Source: a virus
Length of the DNA stretch: 38,671 bases
Direction: 5' to 3' (one strand)
Virus record (IMG/VR): IMGVR_UViG_3300042383_000902
Coordinates: 1-38,671 of that record
Shown here: positions 28,442 to 33,704 of the stretch, piece after piece
Position numbering within the stretch: position 1 is the stretch's first letter
Layout of the letters: each line of letters begins with the position of its first letter
The notes under the pieces: model-generated
What the model saw: only the letters and a program-made list of their open reading frames with translations
Database searches by the model: none
What the model was told of the DNA's origin: nothing
Made by a program: the position numbers and the translations under genes

Positions 28442-28635
28442 TATTTTTGCTCCATCACTCGATTGATATAATTATTGGCTTGTTCAATGGTCTTGAACTG
28501 TTTGACGTATTGTGTAACCCAGTAGGCTTCCTGTCTAATGCTATCGAACTTAAACATTTTAACGATAACAGTAGGTTTATCTGCTGGTGTTAAACGTGCA
28601 TTTAATGTACCTAATGCTGGTTGTTGGTATGTCAT
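28441..28635 (-). CDS. Small protein, 64 aa
   Basis: MTYQQPALGTLNARLTPADK starts the protein; the second half (FKTIEQANNYINRVM) is helical. Coupled on both sides (ATGA upstream, TAATG downstream) within the mini-operon. No family recognised. Confidence 0.82.
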   Translation of the reverse strand: MTYQQPALGTLNARLTPADKPTVIVKMFKFDSIRQEAYWVTQYVKQFKTIEQANNYINRVMEQK

Positions 28636-28808
28636 GCTTTACTCCAATTGAGCCAGCACATATTGATAACTGCATTAGGTTTATTCCATTTAGCTAATGC
28701 TAATTGACCAGCATCAATTATATTATCTGCCTTGATGTTTTTAAAAATCTTATCAACAAACGAACGTTTGCCATTGTGATAAGATAAGATAACTGTGTAA
28801 GTGTTCAT
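28632..28808 (-). CDS. Small basic protein, 58 aa
   Basis: Reads MNTYTVILSYHNGKRSFVDK and ends NMCWLNWSKA. First gene of the mini-operon, preceded by AAGGAGCGAAGT. The start MN.YTV.L resembles that of the 58-aa protein at 34864 and may mark a shared micro-family. Confidence 0.82.
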   Translation of the reverse strand: MNTYTVILSYHNGKRSFVDKIFKNIKADNIIDAGQLALAKWNKPNAVINMCWLNWSKA

Positions 28809-28834
28809 ACTTCGCTCCTTCCTAAGTTGGTTGT

Positions 28835-28863
28835 ATTATCGCAGTTTTTAAAAAACTTGTCAA
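28835..28863 (-). promoter_or_regulatory. Promoter for the four-gene mini-operon
   Basis: TTGACA (28863-28858), 17-bp spacer, GATAAT (28840-28835). The TGA of the upstream tiny gene is inside the TTGACA. Confidence 0.87.
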
Positions 28864-28979
28864 TACACTTTTACTTTTCTCTTGCCACACTTGTTATTAA
28901 TCATTCGGTAATTCGGTAATACTACCTTTACACGATCTAGCCATATATCTTCATATATGTTTTGCAATTGGTATCTCAT
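28860..28979 (-). CDS. Tiny basic protein, 39 aa
   Basis: Reads MRYQLQNIYEDIWLDRVKVV and ends NKCGKRKVKVY. AAGGAGCAAACCAC precedes the ATG and a cassette promoter lies upstream. Strongly basic end, possibly nucleic-acid binding. Confidence 0.75.
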   Translation of the reverse strand: MRYQLQNIYEDIWLDRVKVVLPNYRMINNKCGKRKVKVY

Positions 28980-29007
28980 GTGGTTTGCTCCTTCTTAAGA
29001 TGGTTGT

Positions 29008-29035
29008 ATTATACAGCAACCAAATCAGATGTCAA
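29008..29035 (-). promoter_or_regulatory. Promoter for the 39-aa gene, inside the upstream CDS
   Basis: TTGACA (29035-29030), 16-bp spacer, TATAAT (29013-29008). The whole -35 to -10 lies inside the last codons of the 76-aa gene, whose TAA is in the -10. GGTTG/CAACC arms flank the -10. Confidence 0.87.
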
Positions 29036-29239
29036 CCCAACTTTTGAATAATAATGTTTTTTAATCCATTCAATCTGCCAAGGCTCAATATCGCGGTCTA
29101 TCTTTGCACCTTGTTTACCAGTGCTTGATTTGCGCCAGTTCACTAGATCATAATACCAGTATGATTTCAAGTCTTGATGGAATGTCATAGTAGTTTCGAT
29201 GACTTCCAAGATATTGCCATTTAGATTAAATGTTAACAT
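29009..29239 (-). CDS. Hypothetical protein, 76 aa
   Basis: The ATG at 29245 abuts the GGAGCA, so I use the next one (MLTFNLNGNILEVIETT), six bases on. The protein has a WRKSSTGKQGAKI basic loop. Its last eleven codons read through the neighbouring promoter, ending VGLTSDLVAV. If the cassette was inserted here, these residues are encoded by it. Confidence 0.8.
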   Translation of the reverse strand: MLTFNLNGNILEVIETTMTFHQDLKSYWYYDLVNWRKSSTGKQGAKIDRDIEPWQIEWIKKHYYSKVGLTSDLVAV

Positions 29240-29268
29240 GATCATTGCTCCTTGTTAAGATGGGTGTA

Positions 29269-29296
29269 ATTATACACGATTGAATTTTAAATGCAA
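29269..29296 (-). promoter_or_regulatory. Promoter for the 76-aa gene
   Basis: TTGCAT (29296-29291), 16-bp spacer, TATAAT (29274-29269), immediately downstream of the terminator of the AAA gene. Confidence 0.82.
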
Positions 29297-29300
29297 CAAA

Positions 29301-29340
29301 AAAGAAAACCCCATTAGAGGGAGCAATCTCTAATGGGGTT
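29301..29340 (-). terminator. Rho-independent terminator of the AAA ATPase gene
   Basis: On the minus strand, AACCCCATTAGAG (29340-29328), an 8-nt loop ATTGCTCC, and CTCTAATGGGGTT (29319-29307) make a perfect 13-bp stem followed by TTTCTTTTTT. This is the best intrinsic terminator in the window. Its loop is the exact complement of the GGAGCAAT ribosome binding site. Confidence 0.93.
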
Positions 29341-29370
29341 ATACAATGTTGGCATCATCGCCAACGGGGA

Positions 29371-29399
29371 TTGACAGGCTTTCTGGGAGCAATCATACT
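29371..29399 (+). promoter_or_regulatory. Possible plus-strand promoter in the hairpin region
   Basis: TTGACA (29371-29376), 17-bp spacer, CATACT (29394-29399). It would transcribe antisense to the AAA gene, and the RNA strand would show GGGAGCAAU in loops. It may only reflect the dyads present here. Confidence 0.35.
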
Positions 29400-29432
29400 T
29401 GCCTGTCTTGGAGCTTAGGCTATTGCCTACGT

Positions 29433-30242
29433 TTAACCTTTCATTAAGGTGACCTTTGCTACTCGCTTCCATTTATAATCGTCTGGAAACGCATCAGCTA
29501 ATTCAGCGGTCTTTACAACACTTCTTAATGATAATTGTAACTTTGATGTATTATTACACACAAAATCAACTACTTCTTCTTTCGTATGGTCAGACAATTT
29601 TAACTCATCTAACATACCATCTTCAACCACTTGTTTAATTCTTAACAACTTCTCACGGGTGGTGTGAACAGTTAAATCAAGAAAATGTGACCGATCTGTC
29701 AAAGCATCTAAATGGCTTCTCAATACCTTACTGCGAAAATGGTTAAAGTTAATGTTAGTAATGAATATCACACTACCACAAAACTCAAATGTATTAGGAA
29801 TGTTTTCATACTTCAATGCATTACTTTCATAATGCCAGCTTAAAATTCGCTTCCTATTGCTATCTAATGCCGATTTAAGCATATTAATAGCACGATCATC
29901 TTTGAATACATCATCGCTATCATCAAACACCACGACACTATTCTCATGGCGATATTCGTATAACTTCATGAATAAACCCAATGCACCAATCGCGCCTTTA
30001 ACGATTTCGTACTTCTTCAAAGTTTCATCTTGAGCAATCCTAGCAACAGTATCATATTGCGCTAAGACCTTCTGTACACCATGCGACTTGCCAACACCGG
30101 GCGCACCTGATACAATTAATGACCGAACCTTACCAACCTTACACGCCATTGTCATATCTTCCAAAATCTCAAACCGTTCTCTCAAACGTTCCATGATTTC
30201 TTCATCAGTTTCAACTACGGCATCCATTACTGTTTCTAACAT
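29433..30242 (-). CDS. AAA-type P-loop ATPase
   Basis: A 269-residue ATPase. Walker A GAPGVGKS is at residues 46-53, Walker B VVVFDDSDD at about 102-110, and a sensor-1 Asn near 162 in VIFITN. The C-terminal part is helical (sensor-2/lid region). It lacks obvious accessory domains. Similar short AAA ATPases occur in T4-like phages of marine bacteria, with unclear targets; remodelling of a replication or host complex is inference. AGGAAGAG precedes the ATG, a strong promoter lies upstream and a structured terminator region downstream. Confidence 0.9.
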   Translation of the reverse strand: MLETVMDAVVETDEEIMERLRERFEILEDMTMACKVGKVRSLIVSGAPGVGKSHGVQKVLAQYDTVARIAQDETLKKYEIVKGAIGALGLFMKLYEYRHENSVVVFDDSDDVFKDDRAINMLKSALDSNRKRILSWHYESNALKYENIPNTFEFCGSVIFITNINFNHFRSKVLRSHLDALTDRSHFLDLTVHTTREKLLRIKQVVEDGMLDELKLSDHTKEEVVDFVCNNTSKLQLSLRSVVKTAELADAFPDDYKWKRVAKVTLMKG

Positions 30243-30272
30243 CGCTCTTCCTAGTGGTTAATATTGTGTCAA

Positions 30273-30301
30273 ATTATACAGCTTAAAAAAGTCTATGTCA
30301 A
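30273..30301 (-). promoter_or_regulatory. Promoter for the AAA ATPase gene
   Basis: TTGACA (30301-30296), 17-bp spacer, TATAAT (30278-30273). Confidence 0.9.
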
Positions 30302-30396
30302 GTATTAAATCAACATATTCTAAAAATCAGTGTTTTTTCCCTTTATAAATCAATAACTTACAGGAGCAAAAAACGTGTTTCTTCGTTATTTGTGTA

Positions 30397-30420
30397 TACC
30401 CTGTAGGGTAGTACAGGGTA
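30397..30420. terminator. Hairpin downstream of the tRNA genes
   Basis: TACCCTGT and ACAGGGTA form a perfect 8-bp stem with an 8-nt loop. No U-tract follows on the minus strand, so it may be an RNA-processing or weak termination site for the tRNA transcript. Confidence 0.5.
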
Positions 30421-30450
30421 TGATATTAAAATGTAAAATAACGGCATTAT

Positions 30451-30525
30451 TGGCACCCTTAGAAGGAATCGAACCTCCATTCTGGGAGTAGAAATCCCAT
30501 GTCCTATCCATTAAACGATAAGGGC
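30451..30525 (-). tRNA. tRNA-Arg (TCT)
   Basis: 75 nt on the minus strand. The acceptor stem is GCCCTTA with TAAGGGT (first pair G-U), discriminator G and encoded CCA. Anticodon arm TGGGA-TTTCTAC-TCCCA reads TCT, decoding AGA, which is frequent in AT-rich phage genes. T-arm GGAGG-TTCGATT-CCTTC is clear. It is probably cotranscribed with the upstream tRNA from the promoter at 30735-30764. Confidence 0.93.
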
Positions 30526-30530
30526 AAAAA

Positions 30531-30660
30531 ACCATATAGTAAAACATCCTGATACTCTCACAGCCTTTGATGTCTAGGTTGTACACCCTAGATTGTGGAT
30601 TTGAACCACCCAAGACGGATACTTTTAATACCCTACTAACAAGATGTTTTACTATATGGT
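30531..30660 (-). other. Structured insert between the two tRNAs with 18-bp terminal inverted repeats
   Basis: Perfect 18-bp inverted repeats (30531-30548 and 30643-30660) enclose 94 bp. The right arm includes the encoded CCA of tRNA-Met. Inside, on the minus strand, GTGGTTCAAATCCAC (30609-30595) is a T-arm-like hairpin containing the GGTTCAAATCC B-box, TCTAGG/CCTAGA (30592-30573) forms another hairpin, and GGGTA-TTAAAAG-TATCC could mimic an anticodon arm. No complete cloverleaf can be drawn. It may be a decayed tRNA, a stable phage RNA, or a small inserted element. Confidence 0.55.
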
Positions 30661-30732
30661 GCCCCGACATGGAATCGAACCATGATCAACCGGTTATGAG
30701 CCGGACGCTTGTAACCAATAAGCTATCGGGGC
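30657..30732 (-). tRNA. tRNA with CAT anticodon (Met, or Ile2)
   Basis: 76 nt on the minus strand. Acceptor GCCCCGA/TCGGGGC, discriminator A, encoded CCA. The anticodon loop CTCATAA gives CAT. It could be elongator tRNA-Met, or tRNA-Ile if modified to lysidine; sequence alone does not settle this. T-arm CATGG-TTCGATT-CCATG is perfect. Confidence 0.93.
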
Positions 30733-30734
30733 AA

Positions 30735-30764
30735 ATTATACCCTATCAGTTTGAGCATTGTCAA
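30735..30764 (-). promoter_or_regulatory. Promoter of the tRNA cluster
   Basis: TTGACA (30764-30759), 18-bp spacer, TATAAT (30740-30735), 3 nt before tRNA-Met. ACCCTATCA (30740-30748) and TGATAGGGT (30771-30779) form an inverted repeat around the promoter, followed on the plus strand by TTTTTATT, so the same dyad could be a plus-strand terminator. A degenerate copy (AAGCCTCT...GCTCAA, with TTACAATA/TATTGTAA arms) lies just upstream at about 30786-30824. Confidence 0.85.
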
Positions 30765-30815
30765 GAGGCTTGATAGGGTTTTTTATTACAATAGGGTTGA
30801 GCTTCTACGAGAGGC

Positions 30816-30908
30816 TTATTGTAACATATTAACTAAATCAATTACAACTATTGTTGAAATCGTTGCGACCAATAATACAAACAAGTATGATAAGATCTCA
30901 ACTCTCAT
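30816..30908 (-). CDS. Tiny single-TM protein, 30 aa
   Basis: Reads MRVEILSYLFVLLVATISTI then VVIDLVNMLQ, almost entirely one hydrophobic helix. Its start overlaps the stop of the 26-aa gene (ATGA). Last gene of a membrane-protein mini-operon. Confidence 0.6.
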   Translation of the reverse strand: MRVEILSYLFVLLVATISTIVVIDLVNMLQ

Positions 30909-30985
30909 TGTAACACCACATACAATACAAACACAAGTATAATAGTGGCAATCATCGGTGCAAGTATTTCAAACACTTCTTTCAT
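30905..30985 (-). CDS. Tiny single-TM protein, 26 aa
   Basis: Reads MKEVFEILAPMIATIILVFV then LYVVLQ. Its ATG overlaps the upstream TGA (ATGA) and its TGA overlaps the next ATG. The chain of overlaps with two other membrane proteins supports translation despite the length. Confidence 0.6.
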   Translation of the reverse strand: MKEVFEILAPMIATIILVFVLYVVLQ

Positions 30986-31227
30986 AGAAAAACCACCGCC
31001 ATCATGAATACAAAACCAATTAATGGAATCAATACTGCATTACTCCAAAATGGATAATATGCTGGTTGCTCTTTCACTGATAGATCAATGGCTTCAACTC
31101 GTTCCACCGCTACATCACCTTGTTTATACTTCTCGGTTGCTTTCATAAAATTCTCAAAATTCAATGTTTGTTTAGACTTTAATTCTGTTAAATAATGACG
31201 CTTTAGGACACTATCTTCTGGTATCAT
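30982..31227 (-). CDS. C-tail-anchored membrane protein, 81 aa
   Basis: MIPEDSVLKRHYLTELKSKQ starts a charged cytoplasmic-looking domain; residues about 58-81 (FWSNAVLIPLIGFVFMMAVV) form one C-terminal helix. AAAGGAAA overlaps the end of the upstream gene and is its binding site. Function unknown. Confidence 0.78.
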   Translation of the reverse strand: MIPEDSVLKRHYLTELKSKQTLNFENFMKATEKYKQGDVAVERVEAIDLSVKEQPAYYPFWSNAVLIPLIGFVFMMAVVFL

Positions 31228-31228
31228 G

Positions 31229-31423
31229 TTAATTTCCTTTAACTGGTTGTATTGTATAACTTGGAAGCTCTTTTGTCAATACAATTTCCTCATTATTTTC
31301 TACCATTGGTTTCTCAACCATAGTAGCCACAACATCATGAATTCTACGCTGATCAACAAATACTATTGCATATATTACAATAGCAAATGTAATAACAAGT
31401 AAGAAAGTATCAAACTTTTTCAT
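31229..31423 (-). CDS. N-terminally anchored membrane protein, 64 aa
   Basis: Starts MKKFDTFLLVITFAIVIYAI, a single N-terminal membrane helix or signal anchor, then a charged domain likely in the periplasm. Its ATG is one base after a TATAAT, so transcripts from that promoter would miss it. Translation must come from the upstream read-through message, since it overlaps the end of the 54-aa gene. Confidence 0.72.
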   Translation of the reverse strand: MKKFDTFLLVITFAIVIYAIVFVDQRRIHDVVATMVEKPMVENNEEIVLTKELPSYTIQPVKGN

Positions 31424-31574
31424 AATTATACACCATTTCACATACTATGTCAAGTAAACTATACTTGTAATTGATCCATGCTTCACGCGGTGTATTACCA
31501 GTTCCATAATGTCCAGCACTATCTTCGCATATCCAAATGCCTTTGTCAATTCTTATTTTCGGCAATTCTTTCAC
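31410..31574 (-). CDS. Small protein with GTG start, 54 aa
   Basis: The reading frame starts GTG with GAGGAAG 6 nt upstream, giving (M)KELPKIRIDKGIWICEDSAG and a GHYGTGNTPREAWINY segment typical of small phage proteins with a GxTPxEAW motif. It overlaps the gene before by 29 nt and the gene after by 14 nt. The overlapping arrangement fits the rest of this operon. Confidence 0.65.
   Translation of the reverse strand: MKELPKIRIDKGIWICEDSAGHYGTGNTPREAWINYKYSLLDIVCEMVYNYEKV
31425..31453 (-). promoter_or_regulatory. Promoter inside the 54-aa gene
   Basis: TTGACA (31453-31448), 17-bp spacer, TATAAT (31430-31425). It would start transcription within the 64-aa gene and so mainly serve the downstream tiny membrane genes. 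Confidence 0.8.
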
Positions 31575-31749
31575 CTTTATCTTCCTCCGGCTTATTTATC
31601 TCCCATTCACTAGGATTAAAATTATGCCAGTTCTTACTAATCAATACAGCATCACCGCTCTCATTGATCTTTAACGTTTTACCGTTAAACTTATTAACCA
31701 ATTCTTTACGGTCAATTAATGCCTTAAACAATTCTTCATGATTTTTCAT
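31546..31749 (-). CDS. Small charged protein, 67 aa
   Basis: MKNHEELFKALIDRKELVNK starts a very charged protein with WHNFNPSEWEINKPEEDKGE. GGAAG lies 7 nt before the ATG, inside the end of the 54-aa gene upstream. No family recognised. Confidence 0.78.
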   Translation of the reverse strand: MKNHEELFKALIDRKELVNKFNGKTLKINESGDAVLISKNWHNFNPSEWEINKPEEDKGERIAENKN

Positions 31750-31900
31750 CTAATACTTCCATGACATCATCATCTTGGGTCCAAATAACCTCAAATCCAT
31801 CAGCAATATAATACCACAATCCCGATGCCTTTGCAAATTCTTTCGCCATCTTTAAAAATGGAAATAAACTTGTTCTACCTTCAATATACACCTGAAACAT
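31736..31900 (-). CDS. Small protein, 54 aa
   Basis: Reads MFQVYIEGRTSLFPFLKMAK and ends DDDVMEVLDEKS. It starts in a TGATG overlap with the 64-aa gene upstream and GGAGGGGG is its binding site. It overlaps the next gene by 14 nt. Confidence 0.75.
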   Translation of the reverse strand: MFQVYIEGRTSLFPFLKMAKEFAKASGLWYYIADGFEVIWTQDDDVMEVLDEKS

Positions 31901-32094
31901 CAAACCCCCTCCATTACGGTAATTTCATTCGGATAACCATCTTCTATCACCAATTTACGCCTCACTTGCTGCTGACTTAAATTGTCTGGATATAATACAA
32001 TATCAATTACTGCCTTGTCAAGTAAAACCTGCCAAGCTTTAAACTTGGCAGTGGGTGAATCTGGTGCTGGGAACTCACCATATTCTACAATCAT
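31900..32094 (-). CDS. Small protein, 64 aa
   Basis: MIVEYGEFPAPDSPTAKFKA starts a protein with a helical middle (LLDKAVIDIVLYP). It is linked by ATGA to the 51-aa gene and TGATG to the 54-aa gene. No family recognised. Confidence 0.78.
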   Translation of the reverse strand: MIVEYGEFPAPDSPTAKFKAWQVLLDKAVIDIVLYPDNLSQQQVRRKLVIEDGYPNEITVMEGV

Positions 32095-32246
32095 CTCAAT
32101 TCTACTTCAAATGAACCATTATAACCATAATGCAAAATCAATGTACGCTTAACAGTTTTTGCATCATATGAGGCTGGAAAGTACACAACATCGCGAATTC
32201 GATCACCTTGAATTACTTTCCATGCTAATCGTTTGAAAATCGCCAT
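32091..32246 (-). CDS. Small basic protein, 51 aa
   Basis: Reads MAIFKRLAWKVIQGDRIRDV and ends YNGSFEVELR. It starts directly after the csrA stop (TAAATG), so it is translated from the csrA message and may work with CsrA. Confidence 0.75.
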   Translation of the reverse strand: MAIFKRLAWKVIQGDRIRDVVYFPASYDAKTVKRTLILHYGYNGSFEVELR

Positions 32247-32432
32247 TTATGCCAATTCCTTTTTGTTGCCTTCCTTTTGAATACGATCATAGATTTCTTC
32301 ACGATGTACCGATACCGACTTTGGCGCATTCACACCAATCTTGATCTGATTACCAACTAATCCCAACACAGTTACAGTTACATCATCACCAATCATAATG
32401 GTTTCGCCTACTTTACGTGTCAATACTAACAT
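32247..32432 (-). CDS. csrA: Phage-encoded CsrA post-transcriptional regulator
   Basis: A 61-residue homologue of CsrA/Rsm[21 protein letters not shown] is almost identical in pattern to the E. coli protein, and [15 protein letters not shown] keeps the conserved RNA-binding region including Arg44; Leu4 and Arg6 are also kept. CsrA dimers bind GGA in 5' leaders and hairpin loops, usually blocking ribosomes. CGGAGTAAAC precedes the ATG and itself contains GGA, so autoregulation is possible. Most early genes in this region have a GGAGCA binding site, making them conceivable targets. It heads an overlapping seven- to ten-gene operon of small and membrane proteins. Confidence 0.95.
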   Translation of the reverse strand: MLVLTRKVGETIMIGDDVTVTVLGLVGNQIKIGVNAPKSVSVHREEIYDRIQKEGNKKELA

Positions 32433-32465
32433 CTTGTTTACTCCGTTGTTGTTTAAAAAACCGTT

Positions 32466-32493
32466 ATTATAACAAACTAAAATAATCTGTCAA
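32466..32493 (-). promoter_or_regulatory. csrA promoter with flanking inverted repeat
   Basis: TTGACA (32493-32488), 16-bp spacer, TATAAT (32471-32466). ACAAACTAAAAT (32472-32483) and ATTTTAGTTTGT (32500-32511) are perfect 12-bp inverted repeats flanking the -35, a plausible operator. Confidence 0.87.
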
Positions 32494-32512
32494 CAAATAA
32501 TTTTAGTTTGTA

Positions 32513-32539
32513 GAATGGTATCGAATCGATACCATTCTT
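32513..32539. repeat. 27-bp perfect palindrome
   Basis: AGAATGGTATCGA, a central A and TCGATACCATTCT. It can form a 12-bp hairpin with a 3-nt loop on either strand and lies between two promoters upstream of csrA. It may be an operator or a terminator without U-tract. Confidence 0.85.
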
Positions 32540-32679
32540 ATCTGTATCCTCTATTATACTGGGCTATGCCCATTCTATCATATTAAACTACAAAGTGGAA
32601 TCTCTAATTTTATGCATCTCATGCATCCTAGTTGGCCAGTTAAAAGATGGGATTATTGTTACATAACCCCAGAATAATG

Positions 32680-32937
32680 TCAAACTAATTCTTTACGAAC
32701 TAATACTGAAATGATATAAACATCATCATCCATTTCAAACTCGATGTTACCGTAATCATTTATACCAATGGTATCAATATCAGTTTCATAAAACTCAGAT
32801 ATACTACAAATATCCTCATCAATTGAAAAGTAGTCCTCGCCTATCCCTGCGATAGTTACCGTACCATCAAACTGAATCGCCTCAGCTTGATCTAAAATTT
32901 CCAATAATTGCATGAATGTAATTTTTCTTTCAATCAT
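32680..32937 (-). CDS. Very acidic small protein, 85 aa
   Basis: Start placed at MIERKITFMQLLEILDQAEA after GCGGAGCAAAGCG; an upstream in-frame start lies before the promoter. Asp/Glu-rich (IDEDICSISEFYETDIDTI). Acidity suggests an inhibitor or DNA mimic, but no family is recognised. Confidence 0.83.
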   Translation of the reverse strand: MIERKITFMQLLEILDQAEAIQFDGTVTIAGIGEDYFSIDEDICSISEFYETDIDTIGINDYGNIEFEMDDDVYIISVLVRKELV

Positions 32938-32967
32938 CGCTTTGCTCCGCTGTGTTAAGATGGGGTT

Positions 32968-32996
32968 ATTATTACATAACCCCAAACTGGTGTCAA
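32968..32996 (-). promoter_or_regulatory. Stem-loop promoter (GGGGTTAT type)
   Basis: TTGACA (32996-32991), 17-bp spacer, AATAAT (32973-32968), GGGGTTAT/ATAACCCC arms. Confidence 0.9.
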
Positions 32997-33379
32997 ACTA
33001 TTTCATCAGGAATTTCAACTTCATTACCCAATTTACTTGTAACATAACAGCGCATAGCCGCTATTAATGCAGTATTACAGTATGGTCCACGTTTGCCAAC
33101 TTCGATAAAATCAACAATACTATCATCCCAGATTCTAGCTTGCCAATCTGATTCCCGTGCATCTAATGTGATACGTTCCCGTTCAACGATAACACCACCC
33201 ACTGACCAATTAACTGATGGATTGTAAAAACAATCTGGCACTTTAAATGCAGGGATAGTAAGCTGGTGCGAGGCATGGTGCAATCCAATAGTGTCCCCGT
33301 ATACCAAATGTGGATATTCACACATGGCAACAGCATAGTCCAGCGCCAGCCCACTCAATTCGGTGGTTTTAATAATCAT
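32993..33379 (-). CDS. NinX/DUF2591-like phage protein
   Basis: A 128-residue protein. TTELSGLALDYAVAMCE at the start, VNWSVGGVIVERERI in the middle and NTALIAAMRCYVTSKLGNEVEIP at the end match the DUF2591 (NinX-like) family found in many gammaproteobacterial phages. Function unknown. TGGAGCAATC precedes the ATG. Presence of this family supports a gammaproteobacterial host. Confidence 0.9.
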   Translation of the reverse strand: MIIKTTELSGLALDYAVAMCEYPHLVYGDTIGLHHASHQLTIPAFKVPDCFYNPSVNWSVGGVIVERERITLDARESDWQARIWDDSIVDFIEVGKRGPYCNTALIAAMRCYVTSKLGNEVEIPDEIV

Positions 33380-33410
33380 AATGATTGCTCCATCACGTTA
33401 AGATGGGGCT

Positions 33411-33439
33411 ATTATTACATAACCCCAAACTGGTGTCAA
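33411..33439 (-). promoter_or_regulatory. Stem-loop promoter for the DUF2591-like gene
   Basis: TTGACA (33439-33434), 17-bp spacer, AATAAT (33416-33411). Arms GGGGCTAT and ATAACCCC include a G-T wobble pair. Confidence 0.9.
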
Positions 33440-33646
33440 CTACTTTACATACCCAACAGTAGGTTTTTCATATAATGCTACACTATGAATGGTTGTCATC
33501 ACCAGACCAGTAGTTCGTCTAATATGATCGGTAACCACGTTACGTGCATTGGCTTCACTATCAGCCATTACAAAATCAACTCTGCGTGGATAATTGCAAT
33601 GTGGTTGATTTTGCCATACTACTTGATATTCTTTTAATTCACTCAT
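33440..33646 (-). CDS. Small protein, 68 aa
   Basis: The first ATG is inside ATGGAGCA, so the start used is MSELKEYQVVWQNQP. The DFVMADSEANARNVV segment suggests a beta-alpha-beta fold resembling short phage proteins with a DxExxA helix. No function known. Confidence 0.82.
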   Translation of the reverse strand: MSELKEYQVVWQNQPHCNYPRRVDFVMADSEANARNVVTDHIRRTTGLVMTTIHSVALYEKPTVGYVK

Positions 33647-33675
33647 TTTCTGCTCCATCACGTTAAGATGGGGTT

Positions 33676-33704
33676 ATTATTACATAACCCCGTATTGGTG
33701 TCAA
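33676..33704 (-). promoter_or_regulatory. Stem-loop promoter for the 68-aa gene
   Basis: TTGACA (33704-33699), 17-bp spacer, AATAAT (33681-33676), GGGGTTAT/ATAACCCC arms. Confidence 0.9.

Larger units (their letters stand above)
29301..29429 (-). ncRNA. Four-hairpin 3'UTR RNA with anti-ribosome-binding-site loops
   Basis: Downstream of the AAA gene the minus-strand RNA folds into four consecutive hairpins: TAGGC/GCCTA (29429-29416), GACAGGC/GCCTGTC with a 21-nt loop (29407-29373), GTTGGC/GCCAAC (29365-29348), and the terminator (29340-29307). The loops of the second and fourth both contain ATTGCTCC (GATTGCTCCC in the second), complementary to GGAGCAAT, the core ribosome binding site of many early genes here. 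It could be released as a 3'UTR-derived regulatory RNA. No dedicated promoter is evident on this strand. Function is inference. Confidence 0.55.
32433..32679. other. Regulatory gap upstream of csrA
   Basis: No gene seen. It holds the csrA promoter, a 12-bp inverted repeat around its -35, a 27-bp palindrome (32513-32539), a further TATAAT (32558-32553) after GGGCATAGCCC, and an orphan degenerate stem-loop cassette (32652-32683). Very short frames (10-12 codons) are not credible. Confidence 0.75.

Noticed and set aside
30384-30500. Plus-strand GTG frame with GGAGCAA upstream
   Set aside because: It reads antisense through tRNA-Arg into an arbitrary 38-residue peptide. The binding-site match alone is not enough.
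30532-30658. Circularly permuted or intron-containing tRNA between the two tRNAs
   Set aside because: A T-arm is present but no matching acceptor halves or D-arm could be paired.
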